64,000 nt of DNA from Bog-473 sp963726135 (GCA_963726135.1 CAVSBE010000008.1:1550001-1614000), one strand, 5' to 3'; positions 41,748-51,527 are shown, numbered from the stretch's first letter. Made by a program: numbers and translations. Notes: generated by a model not told the origin, from the sequence alone.

Positions 41748-42101
41748 TCGTCGTTGGTTCGGGGAATGCCACCAACGCTTGCCTCCAGCAGCTGTTGTTC
41801 GAATATTGATACTTACAATCGTGGCAGTCAACCGGCTTGCGATAGATCGGATGGCGTAGGGCCCGTTCGCAGAGGGAGGCGTGCATTCGTGACTCTGCAT
41901 CCCACGTTGTACGGCGTCGAATGGCGGGCCATGGGCATTGCATCGGCCGAGGGCACGGTTGGTCGACGAACGCCCAGACATCCCAACCAAAATCACTGCG
42001 AGCCGGCCCCGTTCACGCTGAGCCCGAGCATGCCTCCGAGGGATCTTCTTTCTGAGTCCGACGTCGGGGTGCCCCGAACACTTATCGCAAGCTCCAGAGG
42101 G

Positions 42102-42230
42102 TCAGTTCTCCACTGTGATTGGTACCGCTTGGCTCGTGGTCGAATGTCCAGTGACGTCTTTTGCGATGCTTTGCACGGTGTAGGGCCCGTTCGGGAGTTT
42201 CGTCGTCACCAAGACCAGCCGAACGAATAG
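42102..42230 (-). pseudogene. C-terminal fragment of an Ig-like repeat protein
   Basis: The minus strand reads LVTTKLPNGPYTVQSIAKDV then TGHSTTSQAVPITVEN and a stop, the pattern of a bacterial Ig-like repeat (LPNGxYTxQSVATDxxGN...PxTVxN). A second, weaker piece (ANGPYAIRSIASRLTATI) lies at 41799-41870. Both are remnants of a secreted protein gene. Confidence 0.6.
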
Positions 42231-42982
42231 CCCTGACCCCCCCGCCACCTGCGGAATCCGCCCCGTCGTCCGCAGTCGCCTGGCGGCTACCTCACGCTCG
42301 TGGTGCTCATACCCCGGGGGGCAGCCTCGCCCCGGGAGCCGGACGTCTACGACTCCACGTCCGGCATCATCGAACAAAACGGGCACGTCGGCGATGTCGC
42401 CAGGAATCGTTGGGTCAAGGAATCAGACAACCGACGCCACGTGTCGGCCCATCTCCGCTTTTGTGTGGTTGGTTCTTTGCGCATGATGATCGATGTTCGG
42501 GCGGACCGGATTCCGTGGTGTAGGCCGTTGGTTTGTCGGCCGCGCCCTACCGCCATTGTGGCGACCGCGTCCGAAGGCCCATAGAGCCGTTGGTAACTGA
42601 ACCTCACAACACGCCCACAACACCTGGGCGTCCGGGCTCGGTCAGGACCCGGCGAAAGCCGCCTGGTGCACATCGCCCAGAGCGAACTCGGGACATTCGA
42701 AGTGGCACCGAGGTCGTGTGGCAACTCTTCCTTGGTGAGGACTGAGGCCGGACGTGTCGCAGCGGCGCGGCGGGACCGTGCCGACCTCGCGGGAGCTCAT
42801 CGGACGTGTTCCACCCGGCGGCCCGTGCATTGTCCGTCCTCGGCAATCGTCGCCCGGCGATGGTCAGTCGACGACAGGGCAGATGAACGACGCGTCGGTG
42901 TTTCGCCGCCCATCTGGCATCGCGAGCCGTCGAGGCGGAAATTGCGCGTCGATTGTGGGCCTTCTTGCCGATCCCAGATGAG

Positions 42983-44872
42983 ATGGCGGTGGCTCGTGTA
43001 CACGATTCGCATGATCGCGCCTCGGCGCCGTGCAGAAACTCGGCTGAGGTGGCGTTCACACTCCAGCTTCCTCGACGCAGATTCGCACGTGTCCTAACGA
43101 CCGCAGTGGTCGTGTGCTGCATCGCCCCCTTGCTGGCCACGATCGTCGCGGACGTGACGACAGCTGACCCACTTGCTTCGGCCGCCACCGGAGGGTCGAC
43201 GTCGTCCTCCGGTTACTGGCTCGTCGCCTCCGACGGTGGCGTCTTCACCTACGGGAGTGCCTCCTTCTACGGTTCCACAGGCGCGATCAGCCTCAACAAG
43301 CCGATCGTGGCAATGGCTGCGACGCCCGACGGACAGGGCTATTGGCTCGTGGCCTCCGACGGTGGTGTCTTCCCTTACGGGGACGCCGCGTTCTACGGTT
43401 CCACCGGCGGGTTGAGTCTGAAGAATCCGATCGTTGCAATCGCCGCCAGCCCCGACGGCCGGGGCTACTGGCTCGTGGCCTCCGACGGTGGCGTCTTCTC
43501 ATTCGGGGATGCCACGTTCTACGGTTCCACCGGTGCAATGAGCCTGAAGAAGCCGATCGTGGCGATGACGGCCACCCCCGACGGCCGCGGCTACTGGCTC
43601 GTGGCCTCCGACGGTGGTGTCTTCACCTACGGTGACGCCACCTTCTACGGTTCCACCGGCTCGAGGGCGCTGAACAAGCCCATCGTGACCATGTCCATCA
43701 CCCCCGATGGCGGTGGCTACTGGCTCGTCGCCTCCGACGGTGGTGTCTTCACGTATGGGGACGCAGCCTTCTATGGGTCGACCGGCGGCATGGACCTGAA
43801 CAAGCCCATCGTCGCGATGGCCCCCAGCCCCGACGGCCGCGGCTACTGGCTCGTGGCCTCCGACGGTGGCGTCTTCACCTACGGGGACGCCGCTTTCTAC
43901 GGCTCAACCGGAGGCACGGGACTGAACAAGCCAATCGTCGCGATGGCCGCACCCTCAGCCAACGCAGCGGCATCGCCGACCAGGAGCTCGCCGGCCAGCG
44001 CTCCGACCACAACGACGAACGCACCCACGACGACGTCCACCACCACGAAGACGCCGACGACCACCACGACGACGACCGTTCCGTCAGGCGGCATGTCGGC
44101 TCCCGCCGGCTACACGGCTCAGCAGAAGATCTTCGACGACCAGTTCTCCGGTACCAGCCTCGACACCAGCAAGTGGGTCACGTACCTGGGAGCCGAAGGC
44201 GGGCGGTGGAACAACGAGGGCAACCTGCCGTCGCCCTACTCGGGGCCGAACACGCCGATCACCAACGAGGCGGCGATGTTCGGGCCGACTCAAGTCGGTG
44301 TCGACAACGGATTGACTCTCACCGCGACTCGCAACAGAAACCAGTACGCGGGTAGCTATCCGTGGCTGAGCGGTGTGGTCACAACCGGCGGAAAGTTCAC
44401 TTTGCCGACAGGCGCCTGGTACGTGCAGGTGAAAGCGAGGATGCCCGACCAGTCTCAGGGCATGTGGCCCGCCATCTGGTTCCTGTGCGGCGTGTCGTGC
44501 TCCAACGACAATGAGCTTGACGGCTACGAGGGCGGTTGGCTGGCAACCGACCCGAACCAATTGGGTCACAGCGACTACTTCGCCGACCAGGGTCAGCGAC
44601 AGAGCGTCTGGAACTCCGGTTCGGACGTCACCGCGGGGTATCACGTCTACGGCTACCGGTTCACTCCGGGCCAGTCGATCACCGCCTATCTCGACGGCAA
44701 GCAGGTATGGCAGGTGACCGCATCTAGCGGTGTCACCATCACCGGAGAGCCGTACGAGATCATGCTCGAGCTACAGGTCGCCGCGCAGCAGGCGTCGGGA
44801 TGGCATACCGTGACGACCGGTACCAACCCCTCTGCGACGATGGACGTCGCCGAGGTCCAGGCGTACTCGTAG
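42983..44872 (+). CDS. Secreted GH16 beta-glucanase with GYW-type repeats
   Basis: Extracellular protein of about 629 residues. A transmembrane/signal segment lies near residues 38-62 (RVLTTAVVVCCIAPLLATIV). Six 42-residue repeats follow (GYWLVASDGGVFTYG..FYGSTG..LNKPIVAM), then a Thr/Pro linker, then a family GH16 domain: FDDQFSGTSLDTSKWVTYLG, GMWPAIWFLCG and NELDGYEGG with the catalytic ExDxxE residues, and YHVYGYRFTPGQSITAYLDG. It would cut beta-1,3 or 1,3-1,4 glucans, perhaps to trim the cell's own polymer. The frame opens at TTG 42953; ATG 42983 is preferred. It lies next to a CelD-like acetyltransferase and glycan genes. Confidence 0.88.
   Translation: MAVARVHDSHDRASAPCRNSAEVAFTLQLPRRRFARVLTTAVVVCCIAPLLATIVADVTTADPLASAATGGSTSSSGYWLVASDGGVFTYGSASFYGSTGAISLNKPIVAMAATPDGQGYWLVASDGGVFPYGDAAFYGSTGGLSLKNPIVAIAASPDGRGYWLVASDGGVFSFGDATFYGSTGAMSLKKPIVAMTATPDGRGYWLVASDGGVFTYGDATFYGSTGSRALNKPIVTMSITPDGGGYWLVASDGGVFTYGDAAFYGSTGGMDLNKPIVAMAPSPDGRGYWLVASDGGVFTYGDAAFYGSTGGTGLNKPIVAMAAPSANAAASPTRSSPASAPTTTTNAPTTTSTTTKTPTTTTTTTVPSGGMSAPAGYTAQQKIFDDQFSGTSLDTSKWVTYLGAEGGRWNNEGNLPSPYSGPNTPITNEAAMFGPTQVGVDNGLTLTATRNRNQYAGSYPWLSGVVTTGGKFTLPTGAWYVQVKARMPDQSQGMWPAIWFLCGVSCSNDNELDGYEGGWLATDPNQLGHSDYFADQGQRQSVWNSGSDVTAGYHVYGYRFTPGQSITAYLDGKQVWQVTASSGVTITGEPYEIMLELQVAAQQASGWHTVTTGTNPSATMDVAEVQAYS
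43211..43966 (+). repeat. Six 126-bp repeats encoding GYW-type modules
   Basis: Six 42-codon units begin with GYWLVASDGG. They have diverged at the DNA level much more than the 138-bp repeats at 13.5 kb. Six such blades would suit a beta-propeller. Confidence 0.9.
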
Positions 44873-45082
44873 CGGGCCGCCCCGGGTGTTGCTGAAGGAT
44901 CGAGGCGCGACTCCGGACGATTTGGTTTGCCGGGACCGCGATTCCCTAATGTGGGCCTCGATGCAGGCGACGGTCGCCGGCAGTCAGAACAGGGAGTGTG
45001 ACCAGGTGTCAGCCGGCAGCGAACCGTTGTCGTCGTCGGGTACCCATTACCCCGTCGTGAGCACTCCGCATGAGACTCGATA

Positions 45083-46138
45083 GTGGCGCCACCCAGCCTG
45101 GTTGACGCCCCACACCTCAACGGGTGGGCGTCGCAGTGGGATCGATTGGTGGATGCCTCCCCCCTCCCGTCGCCCTTCCTGCGTTCGTGGTGGCTGGCAG
45201 GGACCGGTGGCGTTGTCCGCCACTTCCTTCTGGTCGTCGACGACGACCAGCTCCTCGGCGGCCTCGCCCTCGAGCAGCGCCACCGCTTGTCGAGCATCCG
45301 TGTGATGGGGGACGGGACTCTGTGCCCGGACCACCTCGACCTCCTGGCCGCTCCGGGTCACGAGGCCGTCGTGGTCAGCCTCCTCCGGAACTGGCTTTGT
45401 CGCCCTGGTGGCCGCCTCTTCGACCTCAGGGGCGTCCGAGCCGGCGCCCGGCTGTTCGAAGCCCTGCCCGGCCGCGTTCGCCGTGAGCCGATGGCCGCAG
45501 CACCCTTTGCGCCGTTGCCGGACAATGCGGAGGCCTTCCGTGCCACCCTGCCCAAGCAATTCCGTCGGAACCTCCGCAAATCAGCGGACCGCTTCGCGGC
45601 CGAAGGGGTGAGTCATCGGGCGATCCGGGGCCCGGCCGCGCTCCCCCGCCTCGACCTCTTGCGCGAGCTCCACCGGGCCCAGTGGGGTACCCGATCCCGG
45701 TTCCTTCCCGCCTTCGATCGCTTCGTCGCCGGGTGCGCCGGCGGCGCCGCTGTCGACGAGGTGGTCGTCCACGAACTCGGCAGCGAGACCCTGGTGATTG
45801 CCACCCTGTTGGCGTTCGAGGTGGCCGGGCGCGTGAGCCTGTACCAAAGCGCTCGGCTCACCGATCCCCGCTGGAGGGATGCGACGACGGCCCTGCTCGC
45901 CGCGATCATCGACGACGCCTGTGCCCGGGGCATCACCGAGGTGGACTTCCTCCGAGGCGAAGAGTCGTACAAGGGTCGGTTCACCCCCCATCATCGGGAG
46001 ATGTTCAGGCTCGTTGCGGGCAACGGCGTCGCCGGTCGTCTCGGCTTTGTCTCGAGCGCGGCCACGTTCCATGCGACGCAGGCTGCGGTCAGGTGCATTA
46101 GTTTCGGGCGATCCATGATCGCCCGACGGAAGAACTAG
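45083..46138 (+). CDS. GNAT-type acyltransferase (CelD/BcsL-like, Acetyltransf_6)
   Basis: A 351-residue protein of the kind found in cellulose and exopolysaccharide clusters. WDRLVDASPLPSPFLRSWWL at the start, LPKQFRRNLRKSADRFAAEG in the middle and GRVSLYQSARLTDPRWRDAT then GITEVDFLRGEESYKGRFTP (the 'FLRG.E.YK..F' signature) are typical. It is expected to acylate a sugar or a peptide-linked glycan intermediate. The start is GTG 45083. Convergent with the cupin gene at 46184 and about 210 bp after the GH16 gene. Confidence 0.86.
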   Translation: MAPPSLVDAPHLNGWASQWDRLVDASPLPSPFLRSWWLAGTGGVVRHFLLVVDDDQLLGGLALEQRHRLSSIRVMGDGTLCPDHLDLLAAPGHEAVVVSLLRNWLCRPGGRLFDLRGVRAGARLFEALPGRVRREPMAAAPFAPLPDNAEAFRATLPKQFRRNLRKSADRFAAEGVSHRAIRGPAALPRLDLLRELHRAQWGTRSRFLPAFDRFVAGCAGGAAVDEVVVHELGSETLVIATLLAFEVAGRVSLYQSARLTDPRWRDATTALLAAIIDDACARGITEVDFLRGEESYKGRFTPHHREMFRLVAGNGVAGRLGFVSSAATFHATQAAVRCISFGRSMIARRKN

Positions 46139-46183
46139 CCCCGCTCCGCTCCTGTCGCCCCGTCCATCACGAAGGCGTGCCCG

Positions 46184-47059
46184 TCATTTGGTGCCGAGCG
46201 CCCTCGGGGCGCCGCGGATCCTTCTTCCGGCCGCCCAGACCGCCATGGCCCCGATCTTGGCTGTGTCGACGATGGCCGAACGCCCGGGCTCGCCTGGGTT
46301 CAGGTGCACCCGCCGCGCCAGCGAGTTGAAGTCCTCGACCCGCCTTTCGCGCACCGAGGCGGCAGTGTGGAACGCGAGGGTGAGGGACCCCGATGTCTCA
46401 GGCCCGTAGGTCACCCAGTGCGGCGTACAGGGGGGGATGTACACACCCTGCCCAGGCGACAGGTGATACGAGACCATCTCCTCGGGCAAGGCCTCGATCC
46501 GCCCGTGGGAGCCCTCCCAGTACCGGTTCACCTCATGCCGTCGAACGGCGTCGCTCTCCCAATGCCCGAAGCTCACGGTCTTCGTCCCTTGGAACTGCAG
46601 CAACAGGCTGAACTCGATGTCGATATGAACCGGCGTGATCGAATTCGGGGACGCGATGAAGAAGAAGGCCCCGCGATTGCGCATTGTGCCCTGCGTGGCC
46701 ATGATCCCCGGCTGAAGCTGGTCGAGCACGGTCATCATCAAGTCGGCGATGGCGGGGTCCTCTTCCGCGTTGAGGAGTGACAGCCAGGCGTTGGCGTTGT
46801 CCAAATCGCGTATGACGTCGCCCGGACGTTCCAGGACACCCCGAGGTGGTCCTCCGGCAGGAACCACGAGTTCCCGCGAGGCGACCTCGTAGCACACCGA
46901 TTCACTTGGCAGCCGGTCCGCGAGGTCCGCGATGGCATCGGGGGATACACGACGATCGAGGTGAAGGTCATGGACGAATTCCAACGGTCGATCCGGATAT
47001 CCGCAGAATGGGATTTGGTCAACCGTCGGAAGGACCTGCTCTAACGGTTCTGCAACCAC
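46184..47059 (-). CDS. Cupin-like (JmjC/cupin_8-type) dioxygenase-fold protein
   Basis: A 291-residue protein. ITPVHIDIEFSLLLQFQGTK contains the HxD iron-binding pair, and YHLSPGQGVYIPPCTPHWVT supplies the distal His (PHW), the layout of JmjC-type 2-oxoglutarate-dependent oxygenases; the later SLTLAFHTAAS strand completes the barrel. The N-terminal part (FVHDLHLDRRVSPDAIADLA) is duplicated as a fragment at 41.5 kb. The start GTG 47059 overlaps the upstream GT2 gene by 19 bases, so the two are likely coupled. The substrate could be a glycan or protein side chain; none is shown. Confidence 0.8.
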   Translation of the reverse strand: MVAEPLEQVLPTVDQIPFCGYPDRPLEFVHDLHLDRRVSPDAIADLADRLPSESVCYEVASRELVVPAGGPPRGVLERPGDVIRDLDNANAWLSLLNAEEDPAIADLMMTVLDQLQPGIMATQGTMRNRGAFFFIASPNSITPVHIDIEFSLLLQFQGTKTVSFGHWESDAVRRHEVNRYWEGSHGRIEALPEEMVSYHLSPGQGVYIPPCTPHWVTYGPETSGSLTLAFHTAASVRERRVEDFNSLARRVHLNPGEPGRSAIVDTAKIGAMAVWAAGRRIRGAPRALGTK

Positions 47060-48231
47060 GCTTGCCTCCCAAAACTGAGCTTGTGATATTGCTCCCCTGT
47101 CTGGGGGCTGTCAAGGGTGTCTTCTGAGTTCGCGGCGCCCGTCACTGCCGCACTGGTACCCGGAAATCTGCCCGGGTCGCGACGGCCGGCACCGAGCGGC
47201 CGCCCGGGTTGCCGGCGGCGCAATTGCCACGTGCCGGCCACATGACCGGACCCCGCCAGAACGATGCCGGCGAGGATGGATGCGGCCCTGGCCACACCCC
47301 AGGCATCTCCCCGGAGCGCCTGCCGCAGCCCCTTCGAGACGCCGCGGGACAACGCTCGGCCCACAAAGCCGATGTCGGCGGACAGATCGCCCGCTCCTTC
47401 CATCTGGTCGAAAGCCGCAACCTTTCCCTTGTTCACGAAGAAACAGCGTCGCCAGAAGTATCCCCACGTCGTTCGCGCCACCGGAACGAAGTGGTGGACT
47501 CGTGCCATCGGCTCATAGACGATCTGATCCGCTGGGCGCAGATGCAGCAGGCGATGACACATGTCCATGTCATCGTGGTTGTCGGAGTGGAAACCGCCGA
47601 TCTCCGCCAGGGCCAGTCGCCGCACCGACATGTTGGCCCCGATGAGCCTGGCGACGGGTGCCTGTCTTTCGGGAAGGCCGGAATAGGCGCAACCGAAGAC
47701 CCAGTCGAACTCGAACGGGAACCAGCCGGGTCGTGATCCCTCGAACTCCGGCACCGGAGCTCCACCGACGGCGACGACGGACTCGTTGCCGTAGGGCGAC
47801 AGGAGCCGGTCCAGCCAATCCGGGTCCGCCCAGGCATCGTCGTCCAGAAAGGCCACGATGTCACCGCAGGCGACTTCCGCTGCCGAATTACGGGCCGAGC
47901 CGAGACGACCCTGGTACTTGTTGGCCAGGACCACCATCGGGACCGCGGGATTGTCCAGCTGGTCGCCCCATTCCTGTCGACATCGCTCGAGGAGGGAGCC
48001 GTTGTGATCGACACAGACGATGAGCTCCACCGGGCTCCGGCTCTGGTCCTGCACCGATGCCACCGATCGCAGGAGAAGCGGCCAACGATCTTCCGTGTAC
48101 GCACAGATGACGACGGACACCGTCAGGTCCGCCTGCTCGGCCGGCGGTCGGAGAGGCTCCTCGACGACGGTGAGGGACGGGGGCAGCACGACGCGTCGTC
48201 CGCCCTCGTCGTCGTACCCGGATCCAGTCAT
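47041..48231 (-). CDS. Glycosyltransferase family 2
   Basis: GT-A glycosyltransferase of about 396 residues. LTVSVVICAYTEDRWPLLLR, ELIVCVDHNGSLLERCR and DIVAFLDDDAWADPDWLDRL (DDD metal motif) are standard; GANMSVRRLALAEIGGFHSD and DDMDMCHRLLHL provide the acceptor-side ED-like region. The C-terminal 90 residues include an amphipathic or membrane-facing helix. ATG 48231 is preferred over TTG 48243. It is part of a minus-strand set with the cupin gene downstream and a GT4, deacetylase and sulfotransferase upstream. Confidence 0.87.
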   Translation of the reverse strand: MTGSGYDDEGGRRVVLPPSLTVVEEPLRPPAEQADLTVSVVICAYTEDRWPLLLRSVASVQDQSRSPVELIVCVDHNGSLLERCRQEWGDQLDNPAVPMVVLANKYQGRLGSARNSAAEVACGDIVAFLDDDAWADPDWLDRLLSPYGNESVVAVGGAPVPEFEGSRPGWFPFEFDWVFGCAYSGLPERQAPVARLIGANMSVRRLALAEIGGFHSDNHDDMDMCHRLLHLRPADQIVYEPMARVHHFVPVARTTWGYFWRRCFFVNKGKVAAFDQMEGAGDLSADIGFVGRALSRGVSKGLRQALRGDAWGVARAASILAGIVLAGSGHVAGTWQLRRRQPGRPLGAGRRDPGRFPGTSAAVTGAANSEDTLDSPQTGEQYHKLSFGRQAWLQNR

Positions 48232-48426
48232 CAACGCCCGCAACCGCCTCGCTCACGACACACTCTAGGGCACGACGAATGACCGTCCAAGGGTCGAAAG
48301 TCACGGGCTGAAGCTCGTTGGACGGCGGGGCCGATCTCATTTCAACGCGTCCGGTCCCCGGATCAACGGACTCACAATTCCCGGGGACCGACCCCGGTCC
48401 TCTACACCGGCGGGGCCGGATCTGGC

Positions 48427-49536
48427 TCAGGCCTCCGGGGCGGGCGAGAGTATCTCCTCGTACAGCCCGAGGAGCTGGTCTGCGCAGCCGTCCCAGGTGG
48501 GCAGATCGGGGGGCACCGGATCAGGCTGTGCCGCCACCGACGCGAGCACTCCGGCTAGCACGCGAGGGGACACGTTCGGCGGCACGGCGGTCGCCAGCCC
48601 CTCTGATGCCAGCTCCGACAGCCCTGACGTGTCGGCGACGACGACCTTCCGGCCCAGGGCCAGGGCTTCCATGACGGCGACGGGGTTCGCCTCGTAGTCA
48701 CTCATCAAGGCGACGACGTCGCTCGATCGCAGGAGTGCGCCGAGTGCCTCTCGCCGGGTCCCGTCGAACGAGGTGAACGTCACCGCATCTTCGACCCCCA
48801 GCCGGCCGACCAGGCGATGGAGCTCCTGCTCATAGGGGCCGCGCCCGATCACGGCCAAGTGTGCCTTTGGTGCCCGGTCGAGCAGGGCGGGCATCGCCGC
48901 GATCAGGCGATGATGTCCCTTGTACCGCTCGAGCCGGGCCACCGAAGACACCAGGGGCGAGCCGGAGATTCCGGGTGGCAAATCGCCGACCGGGAGGGGC
49001 TCAGCGCCGTTGCGGATCAGCCGTATCCTCTCGGGTTCGACCCCGAGCCGCTCGGCGAAGACCTCGACCTCGAAATGGCACACGGCAATCAGACCCCTGG
49101 CTCGGCGGAGCAGTGGACGCAGGGCTCGCCACTGCGTCCCCCTGACCATCGTCCGCACACGGCTGGAATGACCGCCGGTGTGGAAGGTCGCCACCGTGGG
49201 TACGCCCGACCGTTGTGCAGCGGCGAGCGCCATGGGAGGCAAGAAGTTGTTCACACCCTGCACGTGGACGAGGTCGTAGCTTCCCTCCCTGATTTGTCGG
49301 ACGAGGGCCGGGGAGATGTAGAGATCAGCCCGCCTGGGCCACGCGGCGTACCGTTGCACGGTCATCAATCCATCGTGCTCGACCGGTGGTTGCTCGCCCG
49401 TGAAGTCGGTGGTGAGAACGGTGAGGTCGAGACCACTCGCGGCCAGCCTCCGAGCGACCTCGTAGACGTGCGTCTCGACGCCACCCAGGTGAGGCGGGTA
49501 GCGGGAACTCACCATGGCAATGCGAACCGGACTCAT
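48427..49536 (-). CDS. Glycosyltransferase family 4
   Basis: GT-B enzyme of 369 residues. VRIAMVSSRYPPHLGGVETH is the classic GT4 N-terminus with the glycine loop, ATFHTGGHSSRVRT lies in the acceptor domain, and SSVARLERYKGHHRLIAAMP then MSDYEANPVAVMEALALGRK gives the E-x7-E motif (E in YEANP and E in MEA) of the retaining family. The stop is followed by 180 bp before the GT2 gene. The upstream deacetylase ends 25 bp away, so one transcript is likely. The sugar donor cannot be assigned. Confidence 0.9.
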   Translation of the reverse strand: MSPVRIAMVSSRYPPHLGGVETHVYEVARRLAASGLDLTVLTTDFTGEQPPVEHDGLMTVQRYAAWPRRADLYISPALVRQIREGSYDLVHVQGVNNFLPPMALAAAQRSGVPTVATFHTGGHSSRVRTMVRGTQWRALRPLLRRARGLIAVCHFEVEVFAERLGVEPERIRLIRNGAEPLPVGDLPPGISGSPLVSSVARLERYKGHHRLIAAMPALLDRAPKAHLAVIGRGPYEQELHRLVGRLGVEDAVTFTSFDGTRREALGALLRSSDVVALMSDYEANPVAVMEALALGRKVVVADTSGLSELASEGLATAVPPNVSPRVLAGVLASVAAQPDPVPPDLPTWDGCADQLLGLYEEILSPAPEA

Positions 49537-49561
49537 CGTTGGTCGAGGAGATACTCGGAGA

Positions 49562-50482
49562 TCAGTGACGGGTGACGAGTTTCCAGCGCTCCAGGCCCAT
49601 CCTGAAGCGAAGGCGACCCCAGTTCATGACCATTCGTCGGGGGAGGCGATGCGGGTTCGCTGTCGGTCTGGCGTTGCCCGGGATGGTGGTGCATGCCGTC
49701 TCGAAACCGGCCGAGCGCACGGCATCGACGGACTGGTCATCGAAGCTGTCCGGTCCACCGAAGGGGTACGCAAAATGCGAGATCGGCTGACCACTCAACC
49801 GCTCGAGCTCGTGCTTCGAGGACGAGATGGTCTGCTGCTGCTCGGGCGCCGGAAGCCCACGCAGGCGCACGTGGTCGACCGTGTGGGCACCGATCGTCAC
49901 CACCTCCGACGACGCCAACTCGACGAGCTCTGACGGCGTCAGCGGTCGGGCATCGGGGGGCGGCGGTGCAGGAGTCCCCCATTGCTCCGAGACGGCGTCG
50001 AGAACCCGGTGTATGTCTGTCACTGGAAGCGGTAGCAGGTGGCGACGGACAGCCTGGAGGTCGTCACTGGCGCTCGAAGAACCGAGTCCGACTTGGACCG
50101 TCCCCTCACTCGTCGGCAGGCAGATCTCGCGGATCCCGGATGGACGTGAACGCAACAGCGTTCCGAGGCGATCCCACCAGAACCCGGAGCGGGCGTCGCC
50201 GAGTACACCACTCGTCACGAAGACAGTGATGGGAATTCCCTTGGCTTCCGCGATCGGCAACGCGTTGATCAGATTATCTGCGTACCCGTCGTCGAAGGTC
50301 ACGACAACCCGAGGCCGTCGCGACGGAGTGTGCAATTCGGCAAGCGTCGAAGGCTCGCCGTGCCGCGCGATCTCGTCGAGTTGCGCGGCAAAATTCCTCG
50401 GGGTCACACAGAGGTGAAAGGGGTCGCCCGACCCTTCCGCCACTCGGTGATAGCAGAGGATCAGCGACCCGCTACGCCTCAT
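49562..50482 (-). CDS. Polysaccharide deacetylase (CE4, NodB-like)
   Basis: A 306-residue carbohydrate esterase expected to remove N-acetyl groups from amino sugars. LILCYHRVAEGSGDPFHLCV starts the barrel, RPRVVVTFDDGYADNLINAL is motif 1 (TFDDGY, with catalytic base and metal Asp), VTIGAHTVDHVRL is motif 2 (HxxxH) and ISHFAYPFGGPDS motif 3. No signal peptide is visible, so it may act in the cytoplasm on lipid-linked intermediates or be exported by another route. It lies 18 bp downstream of the sulfotransferase gene and upstream of a GT4. Confidence 0.92.
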   Translation of the reverse strand: MRRSGSLILCYHRVAEGSGDPFHLCVTPRNFAAQLDEIARHGEPSTLAELHTPSRRPRVVVTFDDGYADNLINALPIAEAKGIPITVFVTSGVLGDARSGFWWDRLGTLLRSRPSGIREICLPTSEGTVQVGLGSSSASDDLQAVRRHLLPLPVTDIHRVLDAVSEQWGTPAPPPPDARPLTPSELVELASSEVVTIGAHTVDHVRLRGLPAPEQQQTISSSKHELERLSGQPISHFAYPFGGPDSFDDQSVDAVRSAGFETACTTIPGNARPTANPHRLPRRMVMNWGRLRFRMGLERWKLVTRH

Positions 50483-50500
50483 GCGGCGCCTCCATCCGCC

Positions 50501-51376
50501 TCAGACCTCCGGGCATCCGGCGAAGGACTCCCACATCTTCTGACAGAGGGCCTCGACGTCCGGGTGGAGATCCGTCGTCTCCAGGCCGTCTGGCTGCGGA
50601 CGCATCTTGGAAGCAATCGGGTCCATGGGAAGCGCAATACCGACATAGGCGGAGAGCGCCCTGACCACCTCCTCGGGGCGATTACAGGCTTGCTCGTAAC
50701 GGATGATCCGGATGCGATCGTCCAGCGAAAGATGCTGCTCGAAGTAGAGCTGGTTCCGAGCCCACCAAAAGAGCGCAGCTGCGTCGAGGGGAGACAGCCC
50801 TTCGCTCAACAACCCGATGATGATCTCACGGGTCTCTCGTGTCGCACCCCAGGAGCGCCAGTTCTGGAGCTCATCGTTGCAAAATGGTTCGAGATCCCGA
50901 AAGGGATTGTGAACGCCGAAACGTTTGACGTTGGACCGGGCGACCCCCACGTAGTGACGAAGCATCCAGATCGCCTTCACAGGGTCTGCGGCATCCATGA
51001 GCTCGACCGCCCGGGCGCTCTCGACAAGGGGCTTCGCAACCACCAGCTCAAACGGAACTCGGCGCAGTCGCTGCAGCACAGTGGGGTAGTCCTCCCACAC
51101 CGTCTCGTCGGGTTGCGGATGGCTCCCCACCAGGCGACGATCGTGTTCCTCAATGATCAGAACCCGCCAGGAGCGATCGAGGACCGTCTGCTGGAGCATC
51201 GTGGTCCCGGAGCGCTGGCACCCGAAAATCAAGACGATCCGGCGTTGGTCTCGGGGAGCGCGGATGACCGAGCGCGTCACACGCTTCGCAACGGCCAGCG
51301 TTCTGCGCCGAACCAGTGGTTCGTGATCCCGAATACTCTCCAGTGCTCGCTGCACGTTCGGTGATGTGTCGACCAC
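50501..51376 (-). CDS. Sulfotransferase (PAPS-dependent)
   Basis: A 291-residue protein of the Sulfotransfer_1/3 group. RRIVLIFGCQRSGTTMLQQT is the 5'-phosphosulfate loop; KAIWMLRHYVGVARSNVKRF is the 3'-phosphate site (R...S). It would transfer sulfate from PAPS to a glycan or lipid hydroxyl group. First gene of a minus-strand operon with a deacetylase and glycosyltransferases, which suggests decoration of the exported polymer. No PAPS synthesis genes are in the window. Confidence 0.88.
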   Translation of the reverse strand: MVDTSPNVQRALESIRDHEPLVRRRTLAVAKRVTRSVIRAPRDQRRIVLIFGCQRSGTTMLQQTVLDRSWRVLIIEEHDRRLVGSHPQPDETVWEDYPTVLQRLRRVPFELVVAKPLVESARAVELMDAADPVKAIWMLRHYVGVARSNVKRFGVHNPFRDLEPFCNDELQNWRSWGATRETREIIIGLLSEGLSPLDAAALFWWARNQLYFEQHLSLDDRIRIIRYEQACNRPEEVVRALSAYVGIALPMDPIASKMRPQPDGLETTDLHPDVEALCQKMWESFAGCPEV

Positions 51377-51527
51377 CTGCTGGGTCCGTCCTCTCGGTCT
51401 TGTTCACAACGCACGGACAACACGGCCGCAGGGACGCCACCTCCGCCCGACTCCCCTGCCCGGGGAGCAAGACAATAGCCGCGGTACTCCACGGCGATCT
51501 AGGTTTCGTTCCGCATGCGCGTGCTGA

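Larger units (their letters stand above)
40930..42952. other. Two-kilobase decay zone with gene fragments
   Basis: No intact gene is visible. The stretch contains an out-of-frame piece upstream of the PilZ gene, a 5' fragment of a cupin gene (41526-41747), two pieces of an Ig-like repeat protein (41799-41870 and 42102-42230), and otherwise unassigned sequence. The segment 42240-42950 holds the probable promoter of the GH16 gene; no hexamers could be assigned. Confidence 0.6.

Noticed and set aside
42604..43188. Minus-strand ORF of 194 codons upstream of the GH16 gene
   Set aside because: It overlaps the signal peptide of the GH16 gene and is rich in Arg/Ser/Ala as expected of a shadow frame.
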